64,000 nt of DNA from Duffyella gerundensis (GTDB lineage: Bacteria; Pseudomonadota; Gammaproteobacteria; Enterobacterales; Enterobacteriaceae): the NCBI RefSeq assembly GCF_001517405.1, contig NZ_LN907827.1, forward strand, positions 3,444,915-3,508,914, read 5' to 3'. Position numbers and translations under genes: made by a program. The notes below the pieces were generated by a model, which made no database searches, was not told the DNA's origin, and worked only from the letters and a program-made list of their open reading frames with translations. Shown piece after piece: positions 22,734-32,239 of the stretch (its first letter is position 1; each line of letters begins with the position of its first letter).

Positions 22734-22982
22734 TTAACGTGTCGTACTTGTCGTGGTCGTGGTTGTTGTACCGGTATTTGCACCGTCACCGCCGCCAGAG
22801 GCCGCAATGCCGACACCCACCAACGCGCCAAGCGCGCCGATACCCACGGCCGTGGTCGTTCCTGTTGAGATCGTATTCGCCTGCGCGCCAGCGGCAGCGC
22901 CCACTTCAACCGGTGCGGCAAACGCATGAGCAGAAAGGCCCAGCGCGCACAGCATGGCGATCGGATATATCACTTTTTTCAT
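22734..22982 (-). CDS. yjbE: Small secreted Gly/Thr-rich protein YjbE
   Basis: An 82-residue exported protein with a signal peptide ending AFA-APVEVG. A Gly/Ala-rich hydrophobic stretch (GIGALGALVGVGIAASGGG) and a Thr-rich C-terminus (NTGTTTTTTTSTTR) follow. It is the first gene of yjbEFGH, with an AAGGGAAAT ribosome region before the ATG. E. coli YjbE has the same size and composition. Its biochemical role is unknown, and the operon is known to be Rcs-controlled in E. coli. Confidence 0.92.
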   Translation of the reverse strand: MKKVIYPIAMLCALGLSAHAFAAPVEVGAAAGAQANTISTGTTTAVGIGALGALVGVGIAASGGGDGANTGTTTTTTTSTTR

Positions 22983-23242
22983 AACGTATTTCCCTTCATA
23001 TGGATGAATGGAGAAGGTGCCCGCGAGTGCGGGCGCGCTCAGTATAAGGCAAGCGAAATAAAGAAATTAGTGGGACGCCTGTTCACGCGTCGAGGTCAAC
23101 GCAGCGGTTAATCGGCACGAAAGGGAATTTACTGCGGCGAGTTTCGGCCCAATAGCCAGTAAAACGATATATTAATGCGTAAATTGGTGCCTGAATGAGA
23201 CAAACCACTTTTTTACCTAAATTTACTTTTAATTATTCGCAA

Positions 23243-23256
23243 TAAGAATTTTCTCA
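23243..23256. promoter_or_regulatory. Candidate RcsAB/RcsB box upstream of yjbE
   Basis: TAAGAATTTTCTCA matches the RcsAB box TAAGAATATTCCTA at 11 of 14 positions. It lies about 260 bp upstream of yjbE in A/T-rich sequence. E. coli yjbEFGH is activated by RcsCDB, so a box here makes sense, but the distance is long and the promoter is not mapped. Confidence 0.4.
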
Positions 23257-23858
23257 GAAAATAGCCGGTATAAATCTTATTTATTTCAATATGTTATAAA
23301 TTTTTTATTCACAGATTAGGGCCACATATTAATGAAGCTTTTTAGGATTTTTCTTCCATCAATATTTCCCTTAAAACTTCAAAAAGCCCATGCCCGCTAT
23401 ATTTTGCTTATTAATACCCGCTATTTTGCTCCGCTCAGTGCGCTGGATAGCGATACATAGCGCAATCGGGCACGAGGATTATCCCGGTCTGCTGTTCTAC
23501 GCAAACCCTCTTTTCAGAATACTTCGCCCGCCTCTCTGTTTACCCACTGGCCTGAATTACCCCGACGGCAGCATGGCCCGACCGGCAACGTGCGGGTAAC
23601 CCGCGCCATTGCCTGATGCACCCTTACTTTGCGCATCTTAGTCTATGATTATTCTTCGTATGCTGCCTGTGTCCAGGACTCTCGCAAACCGTTCCAACAC
23701 ACTCCTCCTGCGGCAACCCTTTCCGGGTTGTGACAGGCGCGTCGATCCTGTGCGGCATTCACATCAGGTTAGCCCGTCAGGGTATTGAACTTGCATCACC
23801 GGAGACCGTCCGGCTGGTGCCTTGCATTGCTCACTTTTGGGTTAAACGAGGCCATTGA
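23257..23858 (+). other. yjbE-treZ intergenic region and structured treZ leader
   Basis: About 600 bases with no gene that I can recognise. A TCTATGATTA sequence at 23642-23651 resembles a sigmaS-type extended -10 element but has no good -35. The 200 bases before treZ contain compact hairpins: CCGGA 23799-23803 with 23809-23813, enclosed by CACC/GGTG, and an AACCC/GGGTT stem near 23716-23730. The GAGG ribosome site is 7 nt before the treZ ATG. Promoter and leader roles are inferred. Confidence 0.35.
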
Positions 23859-25646
23859 ATGAAGTCCAAATCATTTCTGAAAAGTTGGGGCGCTGAATAC
23901 GTGTCTGAAGACCGTGTTCGCTTTCGTCTTTGGGCAACAGGCCAGGAAAAGGTAACGCTCAGGCTTGCCGGTAAAGAGACCCCGATGACACCCGCCGATA
24001 ACGGCTGGTTCGAACTACAGGTTGATAATGTGGCGCCCGGCGCAGAGTACAATTTTGTCCTCGCCGACGGCATGGCGGTGCCCGATCCCGCTTCCCGCGC
24101 GCAAAAAGATGAAGTTAACGGCCCATCGCTGGTGATCGATCCCACCGCTTACGCCTGGCGCAACAGCGAATGGCGCGGTCGTCCGTGGGAAGAAGCGGTG
24201 GTGTATGAGATGCATTTCGGCACCTTTACGCCGGAAGGCACTTTCCGCGCGGCAATTGAAAAACTGCCCTATCTGGCCGAACTGGGCGTCACCATGCTGG
24301 AGGTGTTGCCGCTGTCGCAGTTTGGCGGCACACGCGGCTGGGGCTACGATGGCGTGCTGCTCTATGCACCGCATGCTGCCTACGGTTCGCCTGACGATTT
24401 CAAAGCCTTTGTCGATGCCGCGCACGATCACGGCCTGTCGGTGGTGCTGGATATCGTGCTCAACCACTTCGGCCCGGAAGGCAACTATCTGCCGCTGCTG
24501 GCGCCCGATTTCTTCCATAAAGAGCGCGAGACGCCATGGGGCGCCGGTATCGCTTACGACGTGGAAGAAGCGCGCCGCTATATCGTTGAGGCGCCGCTGT
24601 TCTGGCTGCAGGAATATCACCTCGATGGCCTGCGTTTTGATGCCATCGATCAGATTGAAGATAACTCCAGCAAGCATGTGCTGGTTGATATCGCCGAGCG
24701 TATCCGCGCCGAAATTACCGATCGCCCAATTCATCTCACTACCGAAGACAGCCGCAACGTTACCTTCCTGCATCCGCGCGAAGCCGACGGTTCAGTGCCG
24801 CTGTTCACCGGCGAGTGGAACGACGATTTTCACAATGCGGTACACGTGTTTGCTACCGGCGAATCGCACGCTTACTACCAGGATTTTGCTGGCGAACCGG
24901 AAAAACGCGTCGCCCGCGTGCTGGCGGAAGGCTTTGCCTATCAGGGCGAGATATCGCCGCAGTCGGGTGAAAAACGCGGCGTTGACAGCACCGGCCAGCC
25001 GCCGGTCGCCTTCGTCGATTTTATTCAGAACCATGATCAGGTGGGCAACCGTGCGCAGGGCGAACGTCTGATTTCACTGGCGGGCGCCGATCGCACCAAA
25101 GTGCTGCTCGCCACGCTGCTGCTTTCTCCGCACATCCCGCTGATGTTTATGGGCGAAGAGTATGGCGAAACGCAGCCTTTCCTGTTCTTCACCGATTTCC
25201 ACGGCGATCTGGCCAAAGCGGTGCGCGAAGGCCGTGCCCGCGAATTTGAAGGCCATGCCGGACACGAAGGCGAAACGGTGCCCGATCCTAATGACGAATC
25301 GACGTTCATGATGTCGAAACTCGACTGGAACAAACTCGACAGCAACGAAGGCAAAGCCTGGCTGGCGATGACCCGCGAGCTGCTGGCGCTGCGTCAGCAG
25401 CATATCGTTCCGTTGCTCGCCACCGCCGGTGGCAACAGCGGCAAGGTGATCAAAACCGGCGATGGCGTTGTTGCCGTAAGCTGGACTTTCCCGGCCGGTA
25501 CGCTATCGATGGCGCTCAATATTGGTGAAACGGCGCAGCCGCTGCCGGACATGCCGGGCGAGACGATTTTTGCCTTGCCTGCCGCCAGCGATACGTTGCC
25601 GCAACACTCCCTTATCGTTCGTCTTGCCGCGAGAAATGCACAATGA
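23859..25646 (+). CDS. treZ: Malto-oligosyltrehalose trehalohydrolase TreZ
   Basis: GH13 enzyme that releases free trehalose from maltooligosyl-trehalose. The protein has 595 residues: an N-terminal CBM48-like domain (RFRLWATGQEKVTL), then the TIM barrel. Catalytic regions are GLRFDAIDQI (nucleophile Asp), LTTEDSRN (acid/base Glu) and FIQNHDQVGNR (third Asp). The stop overlaps the treY ATG by 4 nt. With treY and glgX it forms an osmoprotectant route from glycogen or maltodextrin. It is absent at this locus in E. coli, which uses otsBA instead. Confidence 0.95.
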   Translation: MKSKSFLKSWGAEYVSEDRVRFRLWATGQEKVTLRLAGKETPMTPADNGWFELQVDNVAPGAEYNFVLADGMAVPDPASRAQKDEVNGPSLVIDPTAYAWRNSEWRGRPWEEAVVYEMHFGTFTPEGTFRAAIEKLPYLAELGVTMLEVLPLSQFGGTRGWGYDGVLLYAPHAAYGSPDDFKAFVDAAHDHGLSVVLDIVLNHFGPEGNYLPLLAPDFFHKERETPWGAGIAYDVEEARRYIVEAPLFWLQEYHLDGLRFDAIDQIEDNSSKHVLVDIAERIRAEITDRPIHLTTEDSRNVTFLHPREADGSVPLFTGEWNDDFHNAVHVFATGESHAYYQDFAGEPEKRVARVLAEGFAYQGEISPQSGEKRGVDSTGQPPVAFVDFIQNHDQVGNRAQGERLISLAGADRTKVLLATLLLSPHIPLMFMGEEYGETQPFLFFTDFHGDLAKAVREGRAREFEGHAGHEGETVPDPNDESTFMMSKLDWNKLDSNEGKAWLAMTRELLALRQQHIVPLLATAGGNSGKVIKTGDGVVAVSWTFPAGTLSMALNIGETAQPLPDMPGETIFALPAASDTLPQHSLIVRLAARNAQ

Positions 25647-28174
25647 CCATTCCTACCGCAACGTACCGAATTCAGTTCCGCAACGGCATGACCTTTGACC
25701 GTGCCGCGGCGCTGGTGCCCTATATGAAACGGCTGGGCATCAGTCATCTGTATGCTTCACCCATTTTTACCGCCACTCGCGAATCGACGCACGGCTATGA
25801 CGTAACCGATGCCAACGAAATTGAGCCCGCTATCGGCGGTCGCGAAGGCTTTGACCGCATGGCGAACACGCTGAAAGAGGCGGGCTTAGGCCTGATTCTG
25901 GATATCGTACCGAACCACATGGCCGCTTCGCTGGAGAATGCCTGGTGGCGCGACGTGGTAGAGCACGGCGAAAAAAGCCGTTATGCCCACCATTTCGATA
26001 TCAACTGGTCACGTCCGCTGACGCTGCCGTTCCTCGGCGACACTTTTGAAGTGGCGCTGGAAAATGGCGACATCACCGTCAAAGCCGATCCCGAGACCGG
26101 CAAGCCCGCCTTCGCCTATTACGAAACCTGCTATCCGCTGAACCCGGAAACCTGGCAAGGCCGCGAACAGGAGATTCTGGCGCTCACCGACAAAGCGGCG
26201 ATTGCCGAGCTGCACGAACGCCAGTCATGGCGTCTGATGTCGTGGCGCGATGCGCCAACCGATCTCTCCTACCGCCGTTTCTTTGAAATCACCGGTCTGG
26301 TCGGCGTGCGCGTCGAAGACCCGGCGGTATTTGATGATTCACATCGCCTGATCCTTGAGCTGGTGCACAGCGGGGCAGTTGACGGTTTGCGCGTCGATCA
26401 CGTGGATGGCCTGGCCGATCCCAAAGGTTACCTCGAGCGCTTACGCCAGGAAGCGGGTGACGACTGCTATATCACCGTTGAGAAAATCCTCGGTGAAGGC
26501 GAGCATCTACCAGAAGACTGGCCGATCTCAGGCACCACCGGTTATGAGTTCATCGCCTCGCTGGCCAATGCGCTGGTGGATGATGAGAAGCTCACTGCGC
26601 TGCGCAAAGCCTATGAAGAGTCACGCGGCAGAACGCTGGATATCACCGCCGAGTTAAGCTCAGCCAAGCTGTTGATGGCGGGCCGCAACTTTGCCGGGGA
26701 ATTCAATACGCTGTTAACCCTTGCGCTGAGCATCGGTGAAAAACAGGGCGACGCAACGGATGAGAAAGAGATCCGCGCGGCGCTGCGCTCGTTGCTGGTG
26801 GCTTTCCCGGTCTATCGCACTTACGGCACCGCCGAAGGCATGCCGCCTGCCGACCTTGAACTGCTGCACAAAATTGTTCGCAAGGTGAAACGCAGCAATA
26901 ACGCGCCCGATAGCGACGCGCTCGATTTCATTGTCACCATTCTTACCGGTGATGTGAGCGCTGAGTCAGCCAGCGATGCCACCAACTTCCGCACTCGCTT
27001 CCAGCAGTTGACCGGACCGTTGATGGCCAAATCGGTGGAAGATACGCTGTTTTTCCGTCAGAACATGGCGCTGGCGTTGAACGAAGTGGGTGCCGAACCG
27101 GTACCGCGCGCGTTCCCGCAGGATCTGTTCCACGCCGAAATGAAAACGCGCCTTGAACGTCAGCCGGATGCGCTGTCAGGCACCTCAACCCACGACACCA
27201 AACGCGGCGAAGATGCCCGTGCGCGACTCTATACGTTGACCGAAGCGCCGCAGCAGTGGGCAAAATGCGTTGAGCGCTGGGGCCAGCTGAACCAGCCCAA
27301 AGTGGTGATGCTGGAAGATGGCCCTGCGCCCAAACCGGCCACCGAATGGATGCTGTTTCAGGCGCTGGCCGGTGTCTGGCCGCCAGACTTGCAGCCAGAC
27401 GATGCCGAAGGCCTGCAGGCGCTGGAAACTCGCTTCCACGACTACGTGGAAAAGGCGCTGCGCGAAGCGAAAGATCGCACCGACTGGGGCGACAGCAATG
27501 ACGCTTATGAAACCGCGGTGCTGGATTACGCACGCCACCTGCTGTCCGCCGACAATCAGGAGTTTCTGCGCGACTTTACCCAGTCGCTGCAACCGTTTAT
27601 CCGCGCCGGTCTGGTAAACAGCCTGACGCAAACCGTGATCAAGCTAACCGCGCCTGGCGTGCCGGATATCTATCAGGGCAGCGAAGCGCTGAACTTCAGC
27701 CTGGTCGATCCCGATAACCGCCGCGAGCCAGACTATGACGAACTGGAAAAGATGCTCGATGCGCAGGATGTCGACTTCAACAGTGAAGCGGCGTGGATGA
27801 ATGGCCAGCTGAAGCAGCATACGATCGCCACGGTTTTACGCTTCCGTCAGCAGCAGCCCAACCTGTTCCGTAAAGGCGATTACCTGCCGCTGTCTGCGGT
27901 GGGCAAATTTGCCGACAAGATCCTGGCTTACGCCCGCACCGAAGGCGATAAGACCCTGATTGTTATCGCGCCACATCTGGTGTTTGACATGCTGCACGGC
28001 ACCCTGGCCAGACCGCATATTGAACGCTGGCTCGATACCGATATCGTGCTGCCTGAGCACCTGACCGATCGCCGCTACCGCGATCTGCTCAGCGGAGAAG
28101 AGATGCAGTTAGCGGATCGGATTGACCTTGAATCCGTGGATTGTTGTTCGCCACTCATACTCGTCAGTGAATGA
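25643..28174 (+). CDS. treY: Malto-oligosyltrehalose synthase TreY
   Basis: GH13 glucosylmutase that converts the reducing-end alpha-1,4 bond of maltodextrins to alpha,alpha-1,1, giving maltooligosyl-trehalose for TreZ. The protein has 843 residues. It starts TYRIQFRNGMTF and carries HGYDVTDANEI, PNHMA, GLRVDHVDGLADP (nucleophile), ITVEKILGEGE (acid/base) and TSTHDTKRGEDARAR. The ATGA overlap with treZ implies coupled translation. glgX follows after 70 nt. Confidence 0.95.
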   Translation: MTIPTATYRIQFRNGMTFDRAAALVPYMKRLGISHLYASPIFTATRESTHGYDVTDANEIEPAIGGREGFDRMANTLKEAGLGLILDIVPNHMAASLENAWWRDVVEHGEKSRYAHHFDINWSRPLTLPFLGDTFEVALENGDITVKADPETGKPAFAYYETCYPLNPETWQGREQEILALTDKAAIAELHERQSWRLMSWRDAPTDLSYRRFFEITGLVGVRVEDPAVFDDSHRLILELVHSGAVDGLRVDHVDGLADPKGYLERLRQEAGDDCYITVEKILGEGEHLPEDWPISGTTGYEFIASLANALVDDEKLTALRKAYEESRGRTLDITAELSSAKLLMAGRNFAGEFNTLLTLALSIGEKQGDATDEKEIRAALRSLLVAFPVYRTYGTAEGMPPADLELLHKIVRKVKRSNNAPDSDALDFIVTILTGDVSAESASDATNFRTRFQQLTGPLMAKSVEDTLFFRQNMALALNEVGAEPVPRAFPQDLFHAEMKTRLERQPDALSGTSTHDTKRGEDARARLYTLTEAPQQWAKCVERWGQLNQPKVVMLEDGPAPKPATEWMLFQALAGVWPPDLQPDDAEGLQALETRFHDYVEKALREAKDRTDWGDSNDAYETAVLDYARHLLSADNQEFLRDFTQSLQPFIRAGLVNSLTQTVIKLTAPGVPDIYQGSEALNFSLVDPDNRREPDYDELEKMLDAQDVDFNSEAAWMNGQLKQHTIATVLRFRQQQPNLFRKGDYLPLSAVGKFADKILAYARTEGDKTLIVIAPHLVFDMLHGTLARPHIERWLDTDIVLPEHLTDRRYRDLLSGEEMQLADRIDLESVDCCSPLILVSE

Positions 28175-28244
28175 TGATATTGCCCTGCTTTGCGGTTAGC
28201 CGCGGCGGGGCGTAAAAAAATAGCGATGCGAAAAAGAGGCATAC

Positions 28245-30320
28245 ATGTCAAACGATCAGCATTTTGAAATCACTGCGGGACACAGTCAGCAACTCGGGGC
28301 TAATTTTGATGGTCAGGGCGTTAACTTCGCCCTGTTTTCGGCTAACGCTGAGCGCGTGGAACTCTGCCTGTATGATGAGAGCGGACAGCACGAAATCGGC
28401 AGGCTCGACCTGCCGGAATATACTCATGAAGTGTGGCACGGCTACGTGCCCGGCCTGCAGCCCGGCGCGCTCTACGGCTACCGCGTGCACGGTCCGTACG
28501 ATCCAGAAAACGGCCATCGCTTTAACCCAAACAAGCTGCTGCTCGATCCCTACGCCCGCGAAATCGCCGGTGATATTGAGTGGAACGAGGCGCACTTTGC
28601 CTACGACCTGCTGCATGAAGATAAAGATCTGACTTTTGATACGCGCGACAGCGGCCCGTATACGCCGAAAGCGCGCGTTATCGATCCCAATGAATTTGAC
28701 TGGCAGGATGAGAATCGCCCGTCGATTCCGTGGCCAAAAACGCTGATTTACGAAACCCATGTCAAAGGTTTTACCCAGCTGAACAGCGCAGTGCCGCCAG
28801 AACTGCGTGGCACCTATGAAGGTATGGGCCACAAATCGGTGGTGGATTACATCAAGAACCTCGGCGTCACCTCGGTAGAATTGCTGCCGGTGCACTGGTT
28901 CCCGGACGATCAGCATCTGCTCGACAAAGGGCTGAAAAACTTCTGGGGCTATAACACGCTGGGCTTCTTTGCGCCGGTTTCCCGCTACTTCGGACCGAAC
29001 GGTATTCAGGGCTTCCGCGATATGGTGCGCGCCTATCATGACGCCGGGATCGAGGTGATTCTCGACGTGGTCTATAACCACACCGCCGAAGGTAACGAAC
29101 TCGGTCCCACGCTGTCGTTTAAAGGCATCGATAACTTCTCCTATTATCGCACCATGCCCGATCAGCACCGTTATTACATCAACGACACCGGCACCGGTAA
29201 CACGGTAAACACCTCGCATCCGCGCGTACTGCAGATGATCCTCGATTCCCTGCGTTACTGGGCAGAATCGATGCATATCGACGGTTTTCGCTTCGATCTC
29301 GGCACCATTCTTGGCCGCGAGCCAGAAGGGTTTGATGAGCGCAGCGGCTTCTTTGACGCCATTATGCAGGATCCGGTACTGTCAAAACTGAAGCTGATCG
29401 GCGAGCCGTGGGATATCGGTCCTGGCGGTTATCAGGTTGGCGGCTTCCCGCCGGGCTGGGCAGAATGGAACGATAAATACCGCGACACGGTGCGCGAATA
29501 CTGGAAAGGCAACAACGTGGCGACCGACTTTGCCGCCCGTCTGCTTGGTTCCGGCGACCTGTACGATCAGCGCGGCCGCCGTCCGTGGGCAAGCGTTAAT
29601 TTTATCACCGCGCACGATGGCTTTACGCTCAACGATCTGGTCTCTTACGACGAGAAGCACAACACCGACAACGGCGAAGATAACAACGACGGCCACAACG
29701 ACAACCGTTCCTACAACTACGGTGCTGAAGGCCCAACCGACGACGAAGGCATCAACGCGGTGCGTGAGCGCCAGAAGCGCAACTTCCTCGCCACCATTCT
29801 CTTCTCGCACGGCACGCCAATGCTGCTGGCCGGTGATGAGTTTGGCCGCAGCCAGTTGGGTAACAACAACGGCTATTGCCAGGACAGTGAAATTTCCTGG
29901 GTGCACTGGGATAACCTGCCCGCCAGTGCTGAAGCGCTGCGCGAATTCACCCGCGAAGTCATCAGGCTGCGCGCTGAGCAGCCGCTGCTGCGTCGCGAAA
30001 GCTGGCGCGACGGCATGGACATCAAGTGGTTCAACGCTGGCGGCGGTTTCCAGCAGTCTGAGCAGTGGGATGAAGGCTCAACCATCGGCGTCTACATTGG
30101 CCGTGCCGACCTAGTGGAGCAGGAAGGCCTCTGGCATGACGTGCTGATGCTGTTCAACCCGTTTGAAGGCAACGTGCCGTTTCGCATTCCGCAGTTTGGT
30201 GAAGGCGGCTGGGTGCTGGAGCTCACCACGTCTGATACGGCGAAGCGCGGTCTGGTGATCACCAAAGAGAAGGATTTTGAACTGGAAGGTCGCAGTATCG
30301 CCCTGTTCAGACGTCCCTGA
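28245..30320 (+). CDS. glgX: Glycogen debranching enzyme GlgX (TreX-type)
   Basis: Isoamylase-type GH13 enzyme that removes alpha-1,6 branches and so supplies linear dextrins to TreY. The protein has 691 residues. The N-terminal CBM48 begins around GVNFALFSANAERVEL. Catalytic motifs are GFRFDLGTILGRE (Asp), IGEPWDIGPGGYQVG (Glu) and FITAHDGFTLNDLV (Asp). It is third in the treZ-treY-glgX cluster and ends at a terminator shared with pgi. It could equally be named treX on context; a standard glg operon copy elsewhere is possible but not visible. Confidence 0.93.
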   Translation: MSNDQHFEITAGHSQQLGANFDGQGVNFALFSANAERVELCLYDESGQHEIGRLDLPEYTHEVWHGYVPGLQPGALYGYRVHGPYDPENGHRFNPNKLLLDPYAREIAGDIEWNEAHFAYDLLHEDKDLTFDTRDSGPYTPKARVIDPNEFDWQDENRPSIPWPKTLIYETHVKGFTQLNSAVPPELRGTYEGMGHKSVVDYIKNLGVTSVELLPVHWFPDDQHLLDKGLKNFWGYNTLGFFAPVSRYFGPNGIQGFRDMVRAYHDAGIEVILDVVYNHTAEGNELGPTLSFKGIDNFSYYRTMPDQHRYYINDTGTGNTVNTSHPRVLQMILDSLRYWAESMHIDGFRFDLGTILGREPEGFDERSGFFDAIMQDPVLSKLKLIGEPWDIGPGGYQVGGFPPGWAEWNDKYRDTVREYWKGNNVATDFAARLLGSGDLYDQRGRRPWASVNFITAHDGFTLNDLVSYDEKHNTDNGEDNNDGHNDNRSYNYGAEGPTDDEGINAVRERQKRNFLATILFSHGTPMLLAGDEFGRSQLGNNNGYCQDSEISWVHWDNLPASAEALREFTREVIRLRAEQPLLRRESWRDGMDIKWFNAGGGFQQSEQWDEGSTIGVYIGRADLVEQEGLWHDVLMLFNPFEGNVPFRIPQFGEGGWVLELTTSDTAKRGLVITKEKDFELEGRSIALFRRP

Positions 30321-30331
30321 TTTTTACCCAT

Positions 30332-30362
30332 AAAAAAAGCGGCTGCATAGCCGCTTTTTTTT
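30332..30362. terminator. Bidirectional terminator between glgX and pgi
   Basis: A 7-bp stem AGCGGCT (30338-30344) with AGCCGCT (30349-30355) is flanked by seven A residues on the left and eight T residues on the right. It can end glgX rightward and pgi leftward. Confidence 0.94.
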
Positions 30363-30374
30363 CGTCTTCAGCGC

Positions 30375-32021
30375 TTAGCGCCAGGACTTATACAGGTTGA
30401 TCAGGCCATTGGTAGAGCTGTCATGGCTGCTGATCTGCTCGTCGCCGCCCAGTTCAGGCAGGATACGATTTGCCAGCTGTTTGCCCAGCTCAACGCCCCA
30501 CTGATCGAAGGTGAAGATGTTGAGAATAGCGCCCTGAGTAAAGATCTTATGCTCATACAGCGCAATCAACGCTCCCAGGCTGAACGGCGTAATGTCACGC
30601 AGCAGGATGGAGTTGGTTGGACGGTTGCCTTCGAACACCTTGAACGGCACCACGTGCTCAACGTCAGCCGCTGATTTACCGGCGTCGGTAAACTCTTTTT
30701 CCACCGTATCGCGGCTTTTACCAAAGGCCAGCGCTTCGGTCTGTGCAAAGAAGTTAGAGAGCAGCTTTTCATGATGATCCGCCAGCGCGTTATGCGTGGC
30801 CGCCGGTGCGATAAAGTCGCACGGCACCAGCTTGGTGCCCTGATGAATCAGCTGATAAAACGCATGCTGACCATTGGTGCCCGGCTCGCCCCAGATGATT
30901 GGGCCAGTCTGGTAATCCACCGGATTGCCGTTGCGGTCGACATACTTGCCGTTTGACTCCATGTTGCCCTGCTGGAAGTACGCCGGGAAACGGTGCATGT
31001 ACTGGTCATACGGTAGAATGGCTTCGGTTTCGGCACCGAAGAAGTTGTTGTACCAGATGCCGATCAGCGCCAGCAGCACCGGCAGGTTCTGTTCTAATGG
31101 CGTGGCAGCAAAATGCTGATCCATGGCGTGTGCGCCGCTGAGCAGCTCAACAAAGTTGTCGTAGCCCACGGACAGCACGATCGACAGACCGATGGCTGAC
31201 CACAGAGAATAACGGCCGCCGACCCAGTCCCAGAACTCAAACATGTTGTTGGTATCGATGCCGAACTCGCCCACCGCTTTGGCGTTGGTTGAGAGCGCGG
31301 CGAAGTGCTTGGCCACGTGACTGCTGTCACCGGCGCTTTTCAGGAACCAGTCGCGCGCGCTGTGCGCGTTGGTCATGGTTTCCTGAGTGGTGAAGGTTTT
31401 TGAGGCGACCAGGAACAGCGTGGTTTCCGGGTTCACTTTTTTCAGCGTTTCTGCGATGTGCGTGCCATCCACATTGGAGACAAAGTGCATGTTGAGGTGA
31501 TTTTTATACGGGCGCAGCGCTTCGGTAACCATAAACGGACCGAGGTCGGAGCCGCCAATGCCGATGTTAACCACATCGGTAATCGGCTTGTCGGTATAGC
31601 CTTTCCATTCGCCGTTGATAATGCGCTCGGAGAACGCCTTCATCTTCTCCAGCACCGCGTTGACTTCCGGCATCACATCTTTGCCGTCGACCAGGATCGG
31701 CGTGTTGCTGCGGTTACGCAATGCAACATGCAGCACGGCGCGATCTTCGGTGCGGTTGATCTTCTCACCGGAAAACATCGATTTAATCGCCTCGGCCAGC
31801 TCGGTCTCTTTGGCCAGCGCCTGCAGTTTTTCCAGGGTTTCAGCGGTGATGCGGTTTTTGGAGTAATCCACCAGCATCTGATCGTCAAAGGTGGCGGAGA
31901 ATTTTGCAAAACGGTCGCCATCCTGCGCAAAGAGATCGGCGATTGTAACATCTTTCATCTGTTCAAAATGCTGCTGCAGGGCCTGCCAGGCAGCGGTTTG
32001 TGTCGGATTGATATTTTTCAT
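30375..32021 (-). CDS. pgi: Glucose-6-phosphate isomerase
   Basis: Interconverts glucose-6-phosphate and fructose-6-phosphate in the cytoplasm. The protein has 548 residues, near the E. coli length. Landmarks are the sugar-phosphate site [34 protein letters not shown] and a C-terminal QWGVELGK region. It is convergent with glgX, as expected from the E. coli order in which pgi neighbours yjbE apart from the inserted trehalose genes. An ATTATAAT sequence at 32161-32168 could act as a -10 on either strand for pgi and the divergent antiporter. Confidence 0.97.
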   Translation of the reverse strand: MKNINPTQTAAWQALQQHFEQMKDVTIADLFAQDGDRFAKFSATFDDQMLVDYSKNRITAETLEKLQALAKETELAEAIKSMFSGEKINRTEDRAVLHVALRNRSNTPILVDGKDVMPEVNAVLEKMKAFSERIINGEWKGYTDKPITDVVNIGIGGSDLGPFMVTEALRPYKNHLNMHFVSNVDGTHIAETLKKVNPETTLFLVASKTFTTQETMTNAHSARDWFLKSAGDSSHVAKHFAALSTNAKAVGEFGIDTNNMFEFWDWVGGRYSLWSAIGLSIVLSVGYDNFVELLSGAHAMDQHFAATPLEQNLPVLLALIGIWYNNFFGAETEAILPYDQYMHRFPAYFQQGNMESNGKYVDRNGNPVDYQTGPIIWGEPGTNGQHAFYQLIHQGTKLVPCDFIAPAATHNALADHHEKLLSNFFAQTEALAFGKSRDTVEKEFTDAGKSAADVEHVVPFKVFEGNRPTNSILLRDITPFSLGALIALYEHKIFTQGAILNIFTFDQWGVELGKQLANRILPELGGDEQISSHDSSTNGLINLYKSWR

Positions 32022-32239
32022 GGCAATACTCTTTTTTATTTAAGAACCGTAATTCTGACCGGGCGCTATGGTACCTGCTGCTGATAAATGGCTCTTCTTT
32101 TGCTGCAACAGGCTACGACGATGATTACGCAGCAAATATCCTGCGTTTCGCCCGGGGCTAATTATAATTCAGGCTGCGACGATGATGTCCGCAATGCGTT
32201 TCAGTATGACTACTCTTGCCGTTTAAAGGAAAAAATTTT

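Noticed and set aside
32161..32168. ATTATAAT as a shared -10 for pgi and the antiporter
   Set aside because: The sequence is symmetric and attractive, but neither side has a convincing -35 at proper spacing, so it is only mentioned under pgi.
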